Translations under genes and position numbers: made by a program
Shown here: positions 36,148 through 45,451 of the stretch, one piece after another
Numbering within the stretch: position 1 is the stretch's first letter
How the letters are laid out: every line of letters starts with the position of its first letter
The notes under the pieces: model-generated
The model's database searches: none
Told to the model about the DNA's origin: nothing
What the model saw: only the letters and a program-made list of their open reading frames with translations
From: CAYTPI01 sp964439625
GTDB lineage: Bacteria > Chloroflexota > Anaerolineae > Aggregatilineales > UBA3940
Reading direction: 5' to 3'
DNA: 64,000 nt
Assembly: GCA_964439625.1 (NCBI GenBank)
Contig: CAYTPI010000005.1
Span: forward strand, 124,001 to 188,000

Positions 36148-37479
36148 CTATTCGGCCTCGAAGGCGACGAACGCACCATCTTGGACGATAAAGACGCCTG
36201 GGCCAGTACCGGCGCAGTCACCATTTTCGTCACAAGTGATTGTGCCTGTCAGACCGTCAACGTCAGCGGTTGCACGCACCGTGTCAACCAGTTCCTGGCG
36301 TGGGATGTACAAGTTGCCATCTTCACCGAGGACTGCAACGCTGCGAACAGCATTAGCAAGAACAGTAACACCATCGTATGCATGCCATGCATAGCCGGAC
36401 AACTCACCAGTTGGTGAACCGTAGGTCTCTTCATAGAGTACGTCGAACGCATCTTTAGCATCAGACTGAGCAGGCTCAGCAGCTGAAGTAGCGTAAACGC
36501 CCTCAGCATTTTCGCCAGCTAAGTCAAGGAAGTTTGTACCCTGAACCCCGTCATCACTGACGAATGGGACGCCTTCCAAACCAGCCTGTGAAAGCTGATT
36601 AACCATCACTGCTGCTTCTGGCTGGTAACCACCAAAGAAAATAGCATCCGGCTCTTGAGCTGACAGTGATGTCAGGATAGCGCTGTAGTCAGTTTCACCT
36701 GGGGTGATGGCCTCGAAAGCCAAAACTTCGCCACCAATTTCTGGGAAGTCATTTTGAACAACTTCAGCCAGACCTTGACCATAAGTAGTGCCGTCATGGA
36801 TGATGGCGACTGTTGGTGCATCCAGTGTTTCAAAGATGAAGTTTGCAGCCAGTGAACCCTGAGCCAAGTCATTAAACACGACGCGGTTAAAGACAGGGCT
36901 ACTACCAGACAGTGCTGGGTTTGTGGCTGATGGTGACATCATTGGAACAAGTGCAGCTTCATAAACTGGGATAGCAGCTTCAGTTGCACCAGAGAAGTTG
37001 TGACCGGCAACTGCTACAAGGGTTGGGTCAGAAACAAGCCGGTTAGCGACGGTAGCAGCACCTTCTGGGGTACCTTGGTCGTCTTCTTGCAGCAGCTCGA
37101 ATTCAAAACCCTCGAGTGGGTTTTCGTTCTGAGCATCTATTGCCAGAACACCAGCTTGAGCGGTGTCGAGACCGAAGCTTGCGTTGTCACCGGAAAGAGG
37201 GCCGGCTGTAGCAATCTTGACGGTGTCGCCTGGCTCGATGACAGCGCATGCGCCTTCTTCAGCGCAGACATCTGGCATACCAGCCATTTCTTCTTCAGCA
37301 GGTGCCTCTTCTTCAGCAGGTGCCTCTTCTTCGGCAGGTGCCTCTTCTTCGGCAGGTGCCTCTTCTTCGGCAGGTGCCTCTTCTTCAGCAGGCTCCTCAG
37401 CAGCAGGCGTACAGCCTACAGCGACCAATGCTGCGACGAGCAGCACAATTAGTAGTGAGAAATAATTTTTTCTCAACAT
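36148..37479 (-). CDS. livK: Branched-chain amino acid ABC transporter substrate-binding lipoprotein LivK
   Basis: 443 residues from ATG 37479 (MLRKNYFSLL), which has a near-perfect AAGGAGGAG ribosome site; an upstream start would add 18 unsupported residues. The signal peptide ends in a lipobox at VAVGC. The mature protein begins with an acidic low-complexity tether of repeated APAEEE units before a Peripla_BP_6 domain (VKIATAGPLSG, NRLVSDPTLVAVAGH, MSPSATNPALSG). It captures branched-chain amino acids or similar amides outside the cell. A TATAGT box lies about 30 bp upstream, but no good -35 is seen. Confidence 0.94.
   Translation of the reverse strand: MLRKNYFSLLIVLLVAALVAVGCTPAAEEPAEEEAPAEEEAPAEEEAPAEEEAPAEEEAPAEEEMAGMPDVCAEEGACAVIEPGDTVKIATAGPLSGDNASFGLDTAQAGVLAIDAQNENPLEGFEFELLQEDDQGTPEGAATVANRLVSDPTLVAVAGHNFSGATEAAIPVYEAALVPMMSPSATNPALSGSSPVFNRVVFNDLAQGSLAANFIFETLDAPTVAIIHDGTTYGQGLAEVVQNDFPEIGGEVLAFEAITPGETDYSAILTSLSAQEPDAIFFGGYQPEAAVMVNQLSQAGLEGVPFVSDDGVQGTNFLDLAGENAEGVYATSAAEPAQSDAKDAFDVLYEETYGSPTGELSGYAWHAYDGVTVLANAVRSVAVLGEDGNLYIPRQELVDTVRATADVDGLTGTITCDENGDCAGTGPGVFIVQDGAFVAFEAE
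37289..37396 (-). repeat. Six 18-bp tandem repeats encoding an APAEEE tether
   Basis: Six consecutive 18-bp units with only single-base differences, read on the minus strand as Ala-Pro-Ala-Glu-Glu-Glu. They lie in frame just after the lipid-anchored cysteine of the substrate-binding protein and probably form a flexible, negatively charged spacer. Unit number could vary between strains by slippage. Confidence 0.9.
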
Positions 37480-37682
37480 GTGTATCTCCTCCTTATTGTG
37501 AGATTTACTATAGGATGTGATGTGGGTCTCCATGCTGGCACCATGTGAATCACCAACAATTGGCCCACGCCAATCTTACGTGATTGTTATGGTATCGTGA
37601 AGAAATTCTGCCGTCAATAACTTAGCAAGTTGAAGTTGCTGCCGAAGCACTTATTGGTTTACGGACTAGGCGTGCTGCGCCA

Positions 37683-40406
37683 TTACTCAATGACGGCAGC
37701 ACGCTCGATTTTTTCAAGGGTAACCCACTCACTTGCTGCGTTCTCCGCTTCGTCCTGAAGCTGCACTTCTAGCACATAGCTACCGGGTGCCCAAGCCGTA
37801 TCAAACCGCAGTGCATGGATATCTCGATACATATTGCCCTGTTGCCATTCTGAAAACGCAAGCAAGTTTCCCGCTGGCGGTTGGTTTATTTCATAGATAA
37901 CGTCAGCCGTTTCTTCAGATCGCACCTGTATGGCAACGGTATAGTCTTCACTCACAGGGCTGACTGCTTGCCAGTAAAGTGTCGTAACAAGTAAACCGTC
38001 GGCCTGGTCAATTATGCCAGCTGGCGTGCGAGACGAGCCAAGTAAGGTCAATTCATCGGTTACGGTAATGGGCTCTTGACCAGTGGGTAACTCATTAGGT
38101 GGCTCGTTGCTTTCCCTGACTTCTACTGTGCCGATTATCAATGTGTCGCCAAGTACTACTGCATCTTCTGAAAGTGCCAACTGCCGCACACCTGTCATGA
38201 AATTCCATAAACCGACACGCACGTCGTAGACACCCGGTGGTGTTCCTGGCGGAATATGCAGCTCATGCTGATCACGTACATACTGATCCATTGGCCAGCG
38301 AGTAGTAGGGTAGTCTCCTGGGTTCAACTTATCTGATTGAGCCCATGTATGGAACGGATCAGTATCTAAGTGTACAAAAACCTGATAATTATCCGGTACA
38401 GGTTCGCGTGCTTTCCAATATAAGGTGATTGGATAGGTTTCACCGGGAAGCGCTTCTTTGGCTGGTAAGTCAAAGCCGATCAAGTCGATACCACCCTGAA
38501 GATACTGGCGCGTATTATTCAGAGCCGGCTCAGCGATTACGCCAGTGCTCCGTGGTTGAAATAGGCCCAATGTTGCTGTAATCGATGCAAATGCAAGCCC
38601 CAGACCCACAATCTGTGACACGGGTGCCCAACGCATCTCAATCTTAGGCGGTCGCTCCTGGTTTTGTTCTTCTGATGCCTGCCGCCGAAAAAAGAATCCA
38701 CCAACGACCAGTAAGCTCAGGCCAATTAGTGAAACAATAACACCTATTTGTCTGGCAGGTGTTGAACGCAAGAAAATCGTCAGAGTATCTGCCTCAACCG
38801 GTACCCTTACAGTCATGAAACCACTTGGCTTTTCTGCCGTAATTTCAACAGAGCTGTCGTCTATCTCTGCTGTCCAACCGTCAAATAAGAACGTCCGGAA
38901 GGTAAGATTAAGCGGCTCCTCTGTCTCAATTTGATATATGTAGCGTGTTCCACTGCTCGAAATTAACCTGACCGCTGCACTGCTGGGTAGTTCATCACGG
39001 ATTACGCGGTCTACAGTAGATTGCTCACTTAGGGCCTCAATGATGGGTGGGTGAGGTCCAGGAACAGCGTCAACTTCAATAGGTAAGTAGTCACCAGTTG
39101 ATGTCGTCCCAAGCGCTGTACCACCCAACTCGAAGTTTAGGATTGCTGCTCTATCCGTCGGGCCGAAGTTATCCCACTCCGGCGGGATAAATATCGGCAG
39201 TATCATGATAACAGGAGCTAGAATGGCGACGGCTGTTCCAACTGCCTGCCACCGTGCAGAGAGATCAGCGAAGAGGTTTGTACTGAAGCCCGCCATGAGT
39301 GCTAATGTCAGGGCTGCAGGGCCCAGTAGCCGCCAGGGAAACTGTACAAATGCTGCGGCTGGAATTGCCTCCCACAGCGGCAAGCTGACGGGCATCATCA
39401 GCAAGACAACTATTAGAGATGCGCCACCCCAGAAGGTAGCCCAGCCGATTCTTTGTCTTTGGTTGGCCAGTGCTGCACCGAGTATTCCCAACAGGGCTAA
39501 TAGAACTTGTGCCATCCCAAGGTTGAAGCGAAACGCTGGGTTTGCCGCCCCAAGGTCAAGTGGCTTCGACGCACCAAATAGCTCAGTAAATGATATGAAG
39601 TGATTGCGAAAATCGAAATTTCCGGGGCCGATAAGATTGGAAAGCTGAACTGCATTCTGCTCCAAGGCAACAGGAAGCCAGAAGAAAGCGGTTAGCAAAA
39701 CGGCTAACAAATAAGGTGCTGTTTGCTTAGCAACATTCAGTAGATGTTGGGGCTTTTCGATTAACCATTGCCAAACTTGCCAAGTGACTAAAAGAACAAA
39801 AAACACCAAACCAAGCAGATTATGAGATAGAATCACTGATGCAAGCGTCAACGTTGCAGCGATGAAACGAAAGCTCGAGAGTTGGCGGCTGAAGCTCATA
39901 CTGCACCAAAGGGCAAGTGGTGCAGCCCCGAGAGCAACGAACTCTGCAATGGCCCCGCGTAAATGAGGATCAATCAGGTAGACGTAGGGTGCGAATAGGT
40001 AGCTAGCTGCTGCAATGATGCCGCCCCTCGCATCTGATATTAATTTGGCAGCCCCCCACGCTCCGATGCCNNNNNNNNNNACAAATGTAGAAACGATTAC
40101 CGCTTTGATTCCAAAAACAACCCAAGTCGGGTTGGCAATCGCAAAAATGTTTGCGAGTATGTAAGTCAAGGGGGCATAATAATTGAAGATCGGGTAGCCG
40201 TAGCCATAATAAAAGCCTGCTGCCCAACGTGGGTAGGGGTTGCCCTCTTGAACCGCATACGCCCATTCCGCTGCCCGAAACACATGTAACTCCAAATCAG
40301 TTTCTCGCGGTAACGACGTGCGCGCCCAAAATGGCCAGCTCGCCGAAAGGCATAACAGCACGACGAGCACAAAATCAGGGTGGCGTGAGATCACTCTATT
40401 AATCAC
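37683..40406 (-). CDS. Large GT-C membrane protein (PTPS-related/YfhO-like), interrupted by an assembly gap
   Basis: About 907 residues. Ten helices or more to residue about 560, followed by two soluble beta-rich domains. The first loop RETDLELHVFRAAEW and the GYGYPIFNYYAPLTY segment match the '6-pyruvoyl-tetrahydropterin synthase-related' membrane family, a GT-C relative. The C-terminal part has two similar beta-sandwich-like repeats containing LYWKAREPVP and LYWQAVSPVS, each followed by a PPG/PAG stretch. Ten N at 40071-40080 fall in the coding region near residue 110; frame is kept on both sides, but four residues are unknown and the gap may be mis-sized. Presumably in surface glycan assembly. 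Confidence 0.7.
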   Translation of the reverse strand: MINRVISRHPDFVLVVLLCLSASWPFWARTSLPRETDLELHVFRAAEWAYAVQEGNPYPRWAAGFYYGYGYPIFNYYAPLTYILANIFAIANPTWVVFGIKAVIVSTFXXXXGIGAWGAAKLISDARGGIIAAASYLFAPYVYLIDPHLRGAIAEFVALGAAPLALWCSMSFSRQLSSFRFIAATLTLASVILSHNLLGLVFFVLLVTWQVWQWLIEKPQHLLNVAKQTAPYLLAVLLTAFFWLPVALEQNAVQLSNLIGPGNFDFRNHFISFTELFGASKPLDLGAANPAFRFNLGMAQVLLALLGILGAALANQRQRIGWATFWGGASLIVVLLMMPVSLPLWEAIPAAAFVQFPWRLLGPAALTLALMAGFSTNLFADLSARWQAVGTAVAILAPVIMILPIFIPPEWDNFGPTDRAAILNFELGGTALGTTSTGDYLPIEVDAVPGPHPPIIEALSEQSTVDRVIRDELPSSAAVRLISSSGTRYIYQIETEEPLNLTFRTFLFDGWTAEIDDSSVEITAEKPSGFMTVRVPVEADTLTIFLRSTPARQIGVIVSLIGLSLLVVGGFFFRRQASEEQNQERPPKIEMRWAPVSQIVGLGLAFASITATLGLFQPRSTGVIAEPALNNTRQYLQGGIDLIGFDLPAKEALPGETYPITLYWKAREPVPDNYQVFVHLDTDPFHTWAQSDKLNPGDYPTTRWPMDQYVRDQHELHIPPGTPPGVYDVRVGLWNFMTGVRQLALSEDAVVLGDTLIIGTVEVRESNEPPNELPTGQEPITVTDELTLLGSSRTPAGIIDQADGLLVTTLYWQAVSPVSEDYTVAIQVRSEETADVIYEINQPPAGNLLAFSEWQQGNMYRDIHALRFDTAWAPGSYVLEVQLQDEAENAASEWVTLEKIERAAVIE
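40071..40080. other. Assembly gap (10 N)
   Basis: Ten consecutive unknown bases inside the GT-C gene. A round ten is a common scaffold placeholder, so the true missing length is unknown. Confidence 0.98.
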
Positions 40407-40511
40407 AGGTTTTTTAAGTCATCAGTTTGCAAGCCGAGCGATATTACCGACCTGCCTACTAGAATGCAATATAGATAGCACAACCTCTACTCCGTGCGGT
40501 AGTATGCCTGC

Positions 40512-41240
40512 ATGTTCAAAAAAGTCTTATTGCTTATGGTGCTTATATCATTTTTGTCTGGGTGTGGTGCTCAACCAGATGAGAGTGCCCTGACGCCACC
40601 AGCATTCTTTGAGTACGTTACCGCTGACCCTACGCGGCTGGCAACCGTGCAAGCAGAAGCGGCGATGACGGCTGCTTGGGTTGGTACGCTACAGGCTGAC
40701 CAGATGACACCTACCGCTCCACTTCCAACGCTGGTGCCAGTTGCCCTTGATGCGACCCCAGCCTCCCAATTAGTAGGTGAATGTCCGACTTTTTCTGATG
40801 GAGAACGTCATATTCGTGGTACTTTCTGTATATCGACACCGGCTGGTTGGACAGCACTTAATTTCGATGGAGGGTTGGCTGGAATACTAGGGACAACACC
40901 AGGGCAGGCTATAACACTAGAGCCGCCTTGGGCAGAGTCATCTTTAATTTGCCAACTGACGGTCTACATTTTGACTAACGCAACCGCGCTTGAGCATCTC
41001 AATTCCCGTTATGCTGAGTTTCAGAGAAATGCCTCTATCGACAATCTTGGGCGCATTCAAGCACAGGCAGTCGCTGATATTGCTATGTTCGGTTTTACTT
41101 ATGGTGGGCAACGACCCGGTGCTGTTTTTGCTGCGGATATCAATCGGGGTGAAACAGTACATGTTGGCTATCGCGGTTCCAACTGTCCGCAAGAAGACTT
41201 ATTGCCTGTGCTGCGCACTTTACGATTTAATCAACTATGA
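40512..41240 (+). CDS. Predicted lipoprotein, unknown
   Basis: 242 residues. Signal peptide with lipobox LSGC (C18). The mature part starts with a helical region (TRLATVQAEAAMTAAWVGTLQ), then a Pro/Thr linker, then a globular domain of about 140 residues with three more cysteines that includes GTFCISTPAGWTAL and a C-terminal VLRTLRFNQ. The globular part has the look of a small beta-domain common in Chloroflexi lipoproteins, but I cannot name it. Divergent from the GT-C gene upstream and followed after 73 bp by another surface protein. Confidence 0.7.
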   Translation: MFKKVLLLMVLISFLSGCGAQPDESALTPPAFFEYVTADPTRLATVQAEAAMTAAWVGTLQADQMTPTAPLPTLVPVALDATPASQLVGECPTFSDGERHIRGTFCISTPAGWTALNFDGGLAGILGTTPGQAITLEPPWAESSLICQLTVYILTNATALEHLNSRYAEFQRNASIDNLGRIQAQAVADIAMFGFTYGGQRPGAVFAADINRGETVHVGYRGSNCPQEDLLPVLRTLRFNQL

Positions 41241-41313
41241 GTTTCTGCTAAGATATACATGCAGTAGTGAACGTTTGTCGTGACAATGTATTGAACCCAT
41301 AAGGATGGAGAAA

Positions 41314-42102
41314 ATGGCGGATAACCGCTATAACGAAGATGAAGAAGCACGGAAAAGAATAGACGCTATTCGCCGTGGGGCACAAGGTGGATCGCAGCAG
41401 GCTGGCGATGCTGGTCGGGGACCGGCGGAGGAACTAGAGGCAGATAACTTGGGTGAGGCTGATGCAGTTTCCAATGCGCGCTCACGCGCGGCTTCCGCAC
41501 GCTCAACATTGAGGGGCGACTCCTCACGTGCTGGGGCTGTACCACCGTCGCGTACAGGTGGTTCTGACTCGGGCGGAGTAAAGGCACGCCAAGATGACAC
41601 CAGTAGTGGCAGAAGCAATCAGGCTTTGTTTATCATCGGCGGCGTTGTTCTCGTTGGTATTCTGGTTGTTGCGCTAATATTCGCTCTATCGCAGTTGAAT
41701 GGTGGCAGTGGCGGCCCAATTATTGCCTTCGGCCCCAGCGCAACCCCCACGGCTACCGCCACCGAGACCCCTACGCCGACACCAACGGCAACCGCAACCC
41801 CAACGCCAACTTTGGTTGCCCCTGCATCGTTAGATTTACCACCATTGACTTGCCTATTCACCGGTACAGACTGTAACCAGTATTGTGCCAATTCAAGCAA
41901 CACATCTGAATGTAATCAGGCTCGTGACTTTATTGAAGCACAAGATGCTGACCCAGATTTCTGGTTTGCCTGTCTCGCAGATGAAGCTGGGCCAAATTCT
42001 GGCAACGACTACGCGTGTCTTCAGGACGCATGGCGTGCCAATCAAGGGGCCTTTGATACTGTGTCTGCTGAGACACCTTCGCCAATACCGGCAGCACAGT
42101 AG
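41314..42102 (+). CDS. Single-pass membrane protein with Thr/Pro linker and Cys-rich outer domain
   Basis: 262 residues from ATG 41314; ATG 41305 also fits, but AAGGA is too close to it. Residues 1-95 are charged, disorder-like and rich in Ala/Arg/Ser. A transmembrane helix spans about 103-128 (FIIGGVVLVGILVVALIF). A Thr/Pro linker (TPTATATETPTPTP) follows, then an outer domain with six cysteines in LTCLFTGTDCNQYC and later WFACLADE/YACLQDAW, probably disulphide-linked. The Thr-rich linker is a plausible acceptor for O-glycosylation by the PMT-like enzymes in this window (inference). A terminator follows. Confidence 0.65.
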   Translation: MADNRYNEDEEARKRIDAIRRGAQGGSQQAGDAGRGPAEELEADNLGEADAVSNARSRAASARSTLRGDSSRAGAVPPSRTGGSDSGGVKARQDDTSSGRSNQALFIIGGVVLVGILVVALIFALSQLNGGSGGPIIAFGPSATPTATATETPTPTPTATATPTPTLVAPASLDLPPLTCLFTGTDCNQYCANSSNTSECNQARDFIEAQDADPDFWFACLADEAGPNSGNDYACLQDAWRANQGAFDTVSAETPSPIPAAQ

Positions 42103-42127
42103 CCGCTAGATTATCTCTTAGAGTCAT

Positions 42128-42166
42128 GGAGGGCACCCAAAAGATGCGGGTGCCTCCTTATTCTTT
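42128..42166 (+). terminator. Rho-independent terminator
   Basis: GGAGGGCACCC (42128-42138) pairs with GGGTGCCTCC (42148-42157) with one bulged G and a 9-nt loop, followed by TTATTCTTT on the plus strand. It ends the 41314-42102 gene ahead of the convergent pfkA. Confidence 0.7.
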
Positions 42167-42169
42167 CGC

Positions 42170-43159
42170 TCAGAAGGCAAGTGTATGGGCCAGGTCAAGA
42201 AGTGAGAGGTCTAGGGGATCCTTGTTTGTAACTACCTCCTCATGAGGCGTCAGATGTAGGTCACCGTTTCTTAAACCAACAAGGACACCGCGTTCGCCTG
42301 CTGCTAGTGATGCCACCGCGTGATTACCAAACAGGCTTGCCAGATAACGGTCATACGCTCCTGGTGTTCCCCCTCGCTGAATGTGCCCCAATACTGTAGC
42401 CCGAATATTGAACGATATCTCGCCAGCTTCACGCTTTTCGATGCAGTAATGCTCAAGCGCGTGGGCATTCCATTTGGCTCCTTCCGCGACCACTGCCAAA
42501 GCATGGGTCTTGCCGCGGTCATAGGCATCTTGCAGCTCCTTGACGATTTTCTCGGGTGTTGTCTCAACCTCTGGTATCGTAACCACATCAGCGCCACCAG
42601 CAATGCCACAGTGCAGTGCCAAGTAGCCACTGTCCCGTCCCATAACTTCCACTAGAAATGCCCGTCTATGAGACGATGCTGTTGTCTTGATGCGGTCGAT
42701 GTTCTCTAACGCGACATCTAGCGCGGTATCAACGCCAATTGTGATATCTGAGCCATACAGATCATTGTCAATCGTTGAGGCGACACCAATAACTGGAAAA
42801 CCTAATTGATGCAGCTTATGAGCACCTGTCTGTGAACCATTACCGCCGATCACGACGAGCGCGTCAATCCCTTCTGCCTCCATGTTGGCAATGCCCGCTT
42901 TTTGACCAACTTCTTCATAGAATTCTTTACACCTAGCACTACCCAGCATCGTGCCACCCCGACCGATAATGCCACCGACCATCCGGGCGTTTAGTGGTTG
43001 AAACAGTGCCTTAACAAGGCCGAAGTAACCCTGTCTGACGCCAACCACTTCCCACCCCTTGACGAGGGCACTGCGCGTCACTGCTCGAATCGCAGCGTTC
43101 ATTCCAGGGGCGTCTCCGCCGCTCGTCAAGACTGCGATCTTCTTGATTTCATTTGTCAT
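42170..43159 (-). CDS. pfkA: 6-phosphofructokinase
   Basis: 329 residues from ATG 43159 (MTNEIKKIAVLTSGG), with AAGGGGA just upstream; a longer frame to 43318 would run into sucD and is not supported. GGDAPGMNAAIRAV, GRGGTMLGSAR and the active-site base region STIDND are present. It phosphorylates fructose 6-phosphate at C1. The metal/donor motif reads GGNGS instead of GGDGS. The Gly that marks ATP rather than PPi use is kept. TIDND is preceded by Ser, not by the Lys of PPi enzymes. ATP use is therefore likely. Confidence 0.94.
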   Translation of the reverse strand: MTNEIKKIAVLTSGGDAPGMNAAIRAVTRSALVKGWEVVGVRQGYFGLVKALFQPLNARMVGGIIGRGGTMLGSARCKEFYEEVGQKAGIANMEAEGIDALVVIGGNGSQTGAHKLHQLGFPVIGVASTIDNDLYGSDITIGVDTALDVALENIDRIKTTASSHRRAFLVEVMGRDSGYLALHCGIAGGADVVTIPEVETTPEKIVKELQDAYDRGKTHALAVVAEGAKWNAHALEHYCIEKREAGEISFNIRATVLGHIQRGGTPGAYDRYLASLFGNHAVASLAAGERGVLVGLRNGDLHLTPHEEVVTNKDPLDLSLLDLAHTLAF

Positions 43160-43206
43160 TAGTAGTCCCCTTCTACAAACTGAGTATTTGCAACCATAAT
43201 TATTCG

Positions 43207-43251
43207 TAAAAAGCAACCACCCGCATCTTTTCAGAAAACGGGTGGCTGCTT
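43207..43251 (-). terminator. Rho-independent terminator of sucCD
   Basis: Minus strand: AAGCAGCCACCCG (43251-43239) pairs with CGGGTGGTTGCTT (43223-43211) over 13 bp with one G-T wobble, followed by a T-run (TTTTTA, complement of 43207-43212). It lies 21 bp after the sucD stop and upstream of pfkA on the same strand. Confidence 0.8.
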
Positions 43252-43271
43252 GCCCTAGTAAGTGTGTATGT

Positions 43272-44147
43272 TTACAAACTGGCGATGATGTCCGGAATTT
43301 GCTCGGGGTGGTCGGCAACCTTTACGCCAACAGCTTCTAGTGCGGCGATCTTACTGTCCGCAGTCCCCTCACCACCTTCAATGATCGCACCAGCATGCCC
43401 CATCCGCTTACCGGGAGGCGCACTTCGCCCAGCAATAAAGCTGACGACAGGCTTTGTCATGTTTTCAGCGATGTAACGTGCGGCTTTCTCTTCATCGGTG
43501 CCGCCAATCTCACCGATCATAACCACCTTTTCGGTCTCAGAGTCGTTCTCAAACATCTCTAGTACTTCGATGTAGTTCAACCCCTTGATTGGGTCACCGC
43601 CGATGCCAACGCACGTAGTTTGGCCCATGCCCTTATTTGTCAGAGCATAGACAACTTCATATGTCAGTGTGCCTGAGCGTGACACAACGCCAATGTTGCC
43701 AGGTGTAGCGATGCTGCCCGGCATAATACCGACTTTAGCCTGTCCAGGTGTTAGTAAGCCGGGGCAGTTAGGGCCAAGTAGATTGACGCCTTTCTGGTCT
43801 ACGTAGGAGCGAACCGTCATCATATCGACGATAGGAATGCCCTCAGTGATGCAGATGACGAATGGAATACCGGCATCAGCCGCCTCCAATATAGCGTCAG
43901 AGGCAAAACGCGCAGGAACGTAAATAATCGATGTGTTTGCGCCTGTTGTCTCAACGGCCTTACGTACAGAGTCAAAGACTGGAATGCGCGTACCATCAGT
44001 CTCAACCCATTCACCGCCTTTGCCTGGTGTGACGCCAGCGACAACTTGGGTGCCATATGCTACCATCTGCTCAGTATGGAAACGGCCTTCACGACCAGTA
44101 ATCCCCTGCACCAGGAGGCGCGTATTGTTATCAGCAAGAATGCTCAT
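43272..44147 (-). CDS. sucD: Succinyl-CoA synthetase alpha subunit
   Basis: 291 residues, typical. CoA-binding start NTRLLVQGITGREG, GPNCPGLLTPGQ, and the phosphohistidine loop RMGHAGAII near residue 245. With SucC it makes ATP or GTP from succinyl-CoA in the TCA cycle. It follows sucC by 14 bp in one transcript and is followed by a strong terminator. Confidence 0.97.
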   Translation of the reverse strand: MSILADNNTRLLVQGITGREGRFHTEQMVAYGTQVVAGVTPGKGGEWVETDGTRIPVFDSVRKAVETTGANTSIIYVPARFASDAILEAADAGIPFVICITEGIPIVDMMTVRSYVDQKGVNLLGPNCPGLLTPGQAKVGIMPGSIATPGNIGVVSRSGTLTYEVVYALTNKGMGQTTCVGIGGDPIKGLNYIEVLEMFENDSETEKVVMIGEIGGTDEEKAARYIAENMTKPVVSFIAGRSAPPGKRMGHAGAIIEGGEGTADSKIAALEAVGVKVADHPEQIPDIIASL

Positions 44148-44161
44148 TGTGGGCTTCCTCC

Positions 44162-45298
44162 TCAGGACTTCGCCGCTTCAACGGCTTTTTGAGCTGCTTC
44201 ATTCAACGTAACTGCGGTAATCATATCTGCTTCAGCTAGAATAGCGCGTCCTTCTTCAGCGTTGGTACCGACAATGCGGGCAACCATAGGGATATCTGTA
44301 TCGACCTGTTCAAGTGCCGCTAAAATGCCCTTAGCGACTTCGTCACCTCGTGTAATACCGCCAAAGATGTTGAACAGCACGGCTTTGACATTTGAGTCGG
44401 CTAGAATAATACGAAGTGCTTCTGCGACTTTGTCAGCAGTTGCCCCACCGCCAATATCAAGAAAGTTGGCTGGCTCGCTGCCGTGTAATTTGATCATATC
44501 CATGCTGGCCATGGCTAACCCGGCGCCATTGACCATGCAGCCAATCTCGCCGTCCAGTTTGATGTACGCGAGGCCTGCTTCCCGTGCTTGAATCTCAGCT
44601 TCCGCCTCATCTGCACTGTCACGCATTTCAGCCAACGTTGGGTGACGATACAGCGCGTTGTCATCTATAGACATTTTGCCATCTACTGCCAGCAGTTCGC
44701 CGTCACCGGTAATAACCAACGGGTTGATTTCGCAGAGCTCAGCGTCGCTCTGCATGTAACAATCATAAAGACCTTGTACAACTTTGCCGAACGCTCGCCA
44801 GTGCTCGCGTGGCAGGTCAATGCCGGAAGCTACCTGTACCGAATGGTATGACCGCAAGCCAACGGCTGGGTCGATGTTGACGCGAATGATCTTTTCAGGG
44901 GTCTTCTCCGCCACGTCTTCAATGTCAACGCCGCCTTCTGCTGACGCAATCAACACCGGTGACTTGTTAGTACGGTCAGTTGCGACGCTAAAGTAAATCT
45001 CCTTAGCGATATCCGCCCCAGGGTCAACCAGTACTTTTTGGGTGACAAAGCCGTTGATCTCAAGACCAAGAATTTCCTCGGCTTTCTCTTTAGCTTCCTC
45101 GGGGGAATGTGCCAGCTTGACGCCACCAGCTTTGCCACGTCCGCCGGTGTGTACTTGCGACTTAACGACGACCGTACCCCCTCCCAGTTTCTGGGCCGCA
45201 TCGAATGCTTCCTGTGGGGTGGTTGCAATAATGCCTTCGGGAACAGGCACACCAAACTCGCCAAAACGTCGCTTCGCTTGGTATTCGTGAAGTTTCAT
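44162..45298 (-). CDS. sucC: Succinyl-CoA synthetase beta subunit
   Basis: 378 residues. N-terminal MKLHEYQAKRRFGEFGVPVP and VVKSQVHTGGRGKAGGVKLA form the ATP-grasp region; GAGLAMASMDMIKLHG and NIFGGITRGDEVA are typical of the C-terminal ligase domain. GGAGAAG lies just upstream. A TATACT at 45352-45347 on the minus strand may be its -10, but its -35 is poor. Confidence 0.97.
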   Translation of the reverse strand: MKLHEYQAKRRFGEFGVPVPEGIIATTPQEAFDAAQKLGGGTVVVKSQVHTGGRGKAGGVKLAHSPEEAKEKAEEILGLEINGFVTQKVLVDPGADIAKEIYFSVATDRTNKSPVLIASAEGGVDIEDVAEKTPEKIIRVNIDPAVGLRSYHSVQVASGIDLPREHWRAFGKVVQGLYDCYMQSDAELCEINPLVITGDGELLAVDGKMSIDDNALYRHPTLAEMRDSADEAEAEIQAREAGLAYIKLDGEIGCMVNGAGLAMASMDMIKLHGSEPANFLDIGGGATADKVAEALRIILADSNVKAVLFNIFGGITRGDEVAKGILAALEQVDTDIPMVARIVGTNAEEGRAILAEADMITAVTLNEAAQKAVEAAKS

Positions 45299-45395
45299 TT
45301 CTTCTCCTGACTGGAAAATGTTATCAGGTATATAGGATTCCCAAACAGTATAACGCGCAGGCTACCAAAAAACAGCGCATTGCAACCTGTTAGAA

Positions 45396-45424
45396 TTGGA
45401 CGGGCCATAGCGCTGAAGTATACT
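45396..45424 (+). promoter_or_regulatory. Promoter of the AAA+/Ycf35/Hsp70 gene run
   Basis: TTGGAC at 45396-45401, a 17-bp spacer, and TATACT at 45419-45424 on the plus strand. Transcription would start near 45431, leaving a leader of about 146 nt that contains both inverted repeats described next. On the other strand TATACT at 45352-45347 may serve sucC, making this a divergent promoter region. Confidence 0.6.
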
Positions 45425-45451
45425 CTTGCTTACTGGCTTTGTTGGTCTGGT

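Noticed and set aside
37289..37396. Regular short repeats that might suggest a CRISPR array
   Set aside because: Units are contiguous without spacers, in frame in livK, and encode APAEEE; no cas genes nearby.
37000..37465. Plus-strand open frames with Ser-Ala-Gly or Phe/Cys repeats opposite livK
   Set aside because: They are antisense readings of the 18-bp tandem repeats and the signal-peptide region of livK; no ribosome site or homology.
43160..43318. 53-residue N-terminal extension of phosphofructokinase
   Set aside because: It covers the sucCD terminator and overlaps sucD; the ATG at 43159 has a good ribosome site and begins exactly at the family start.
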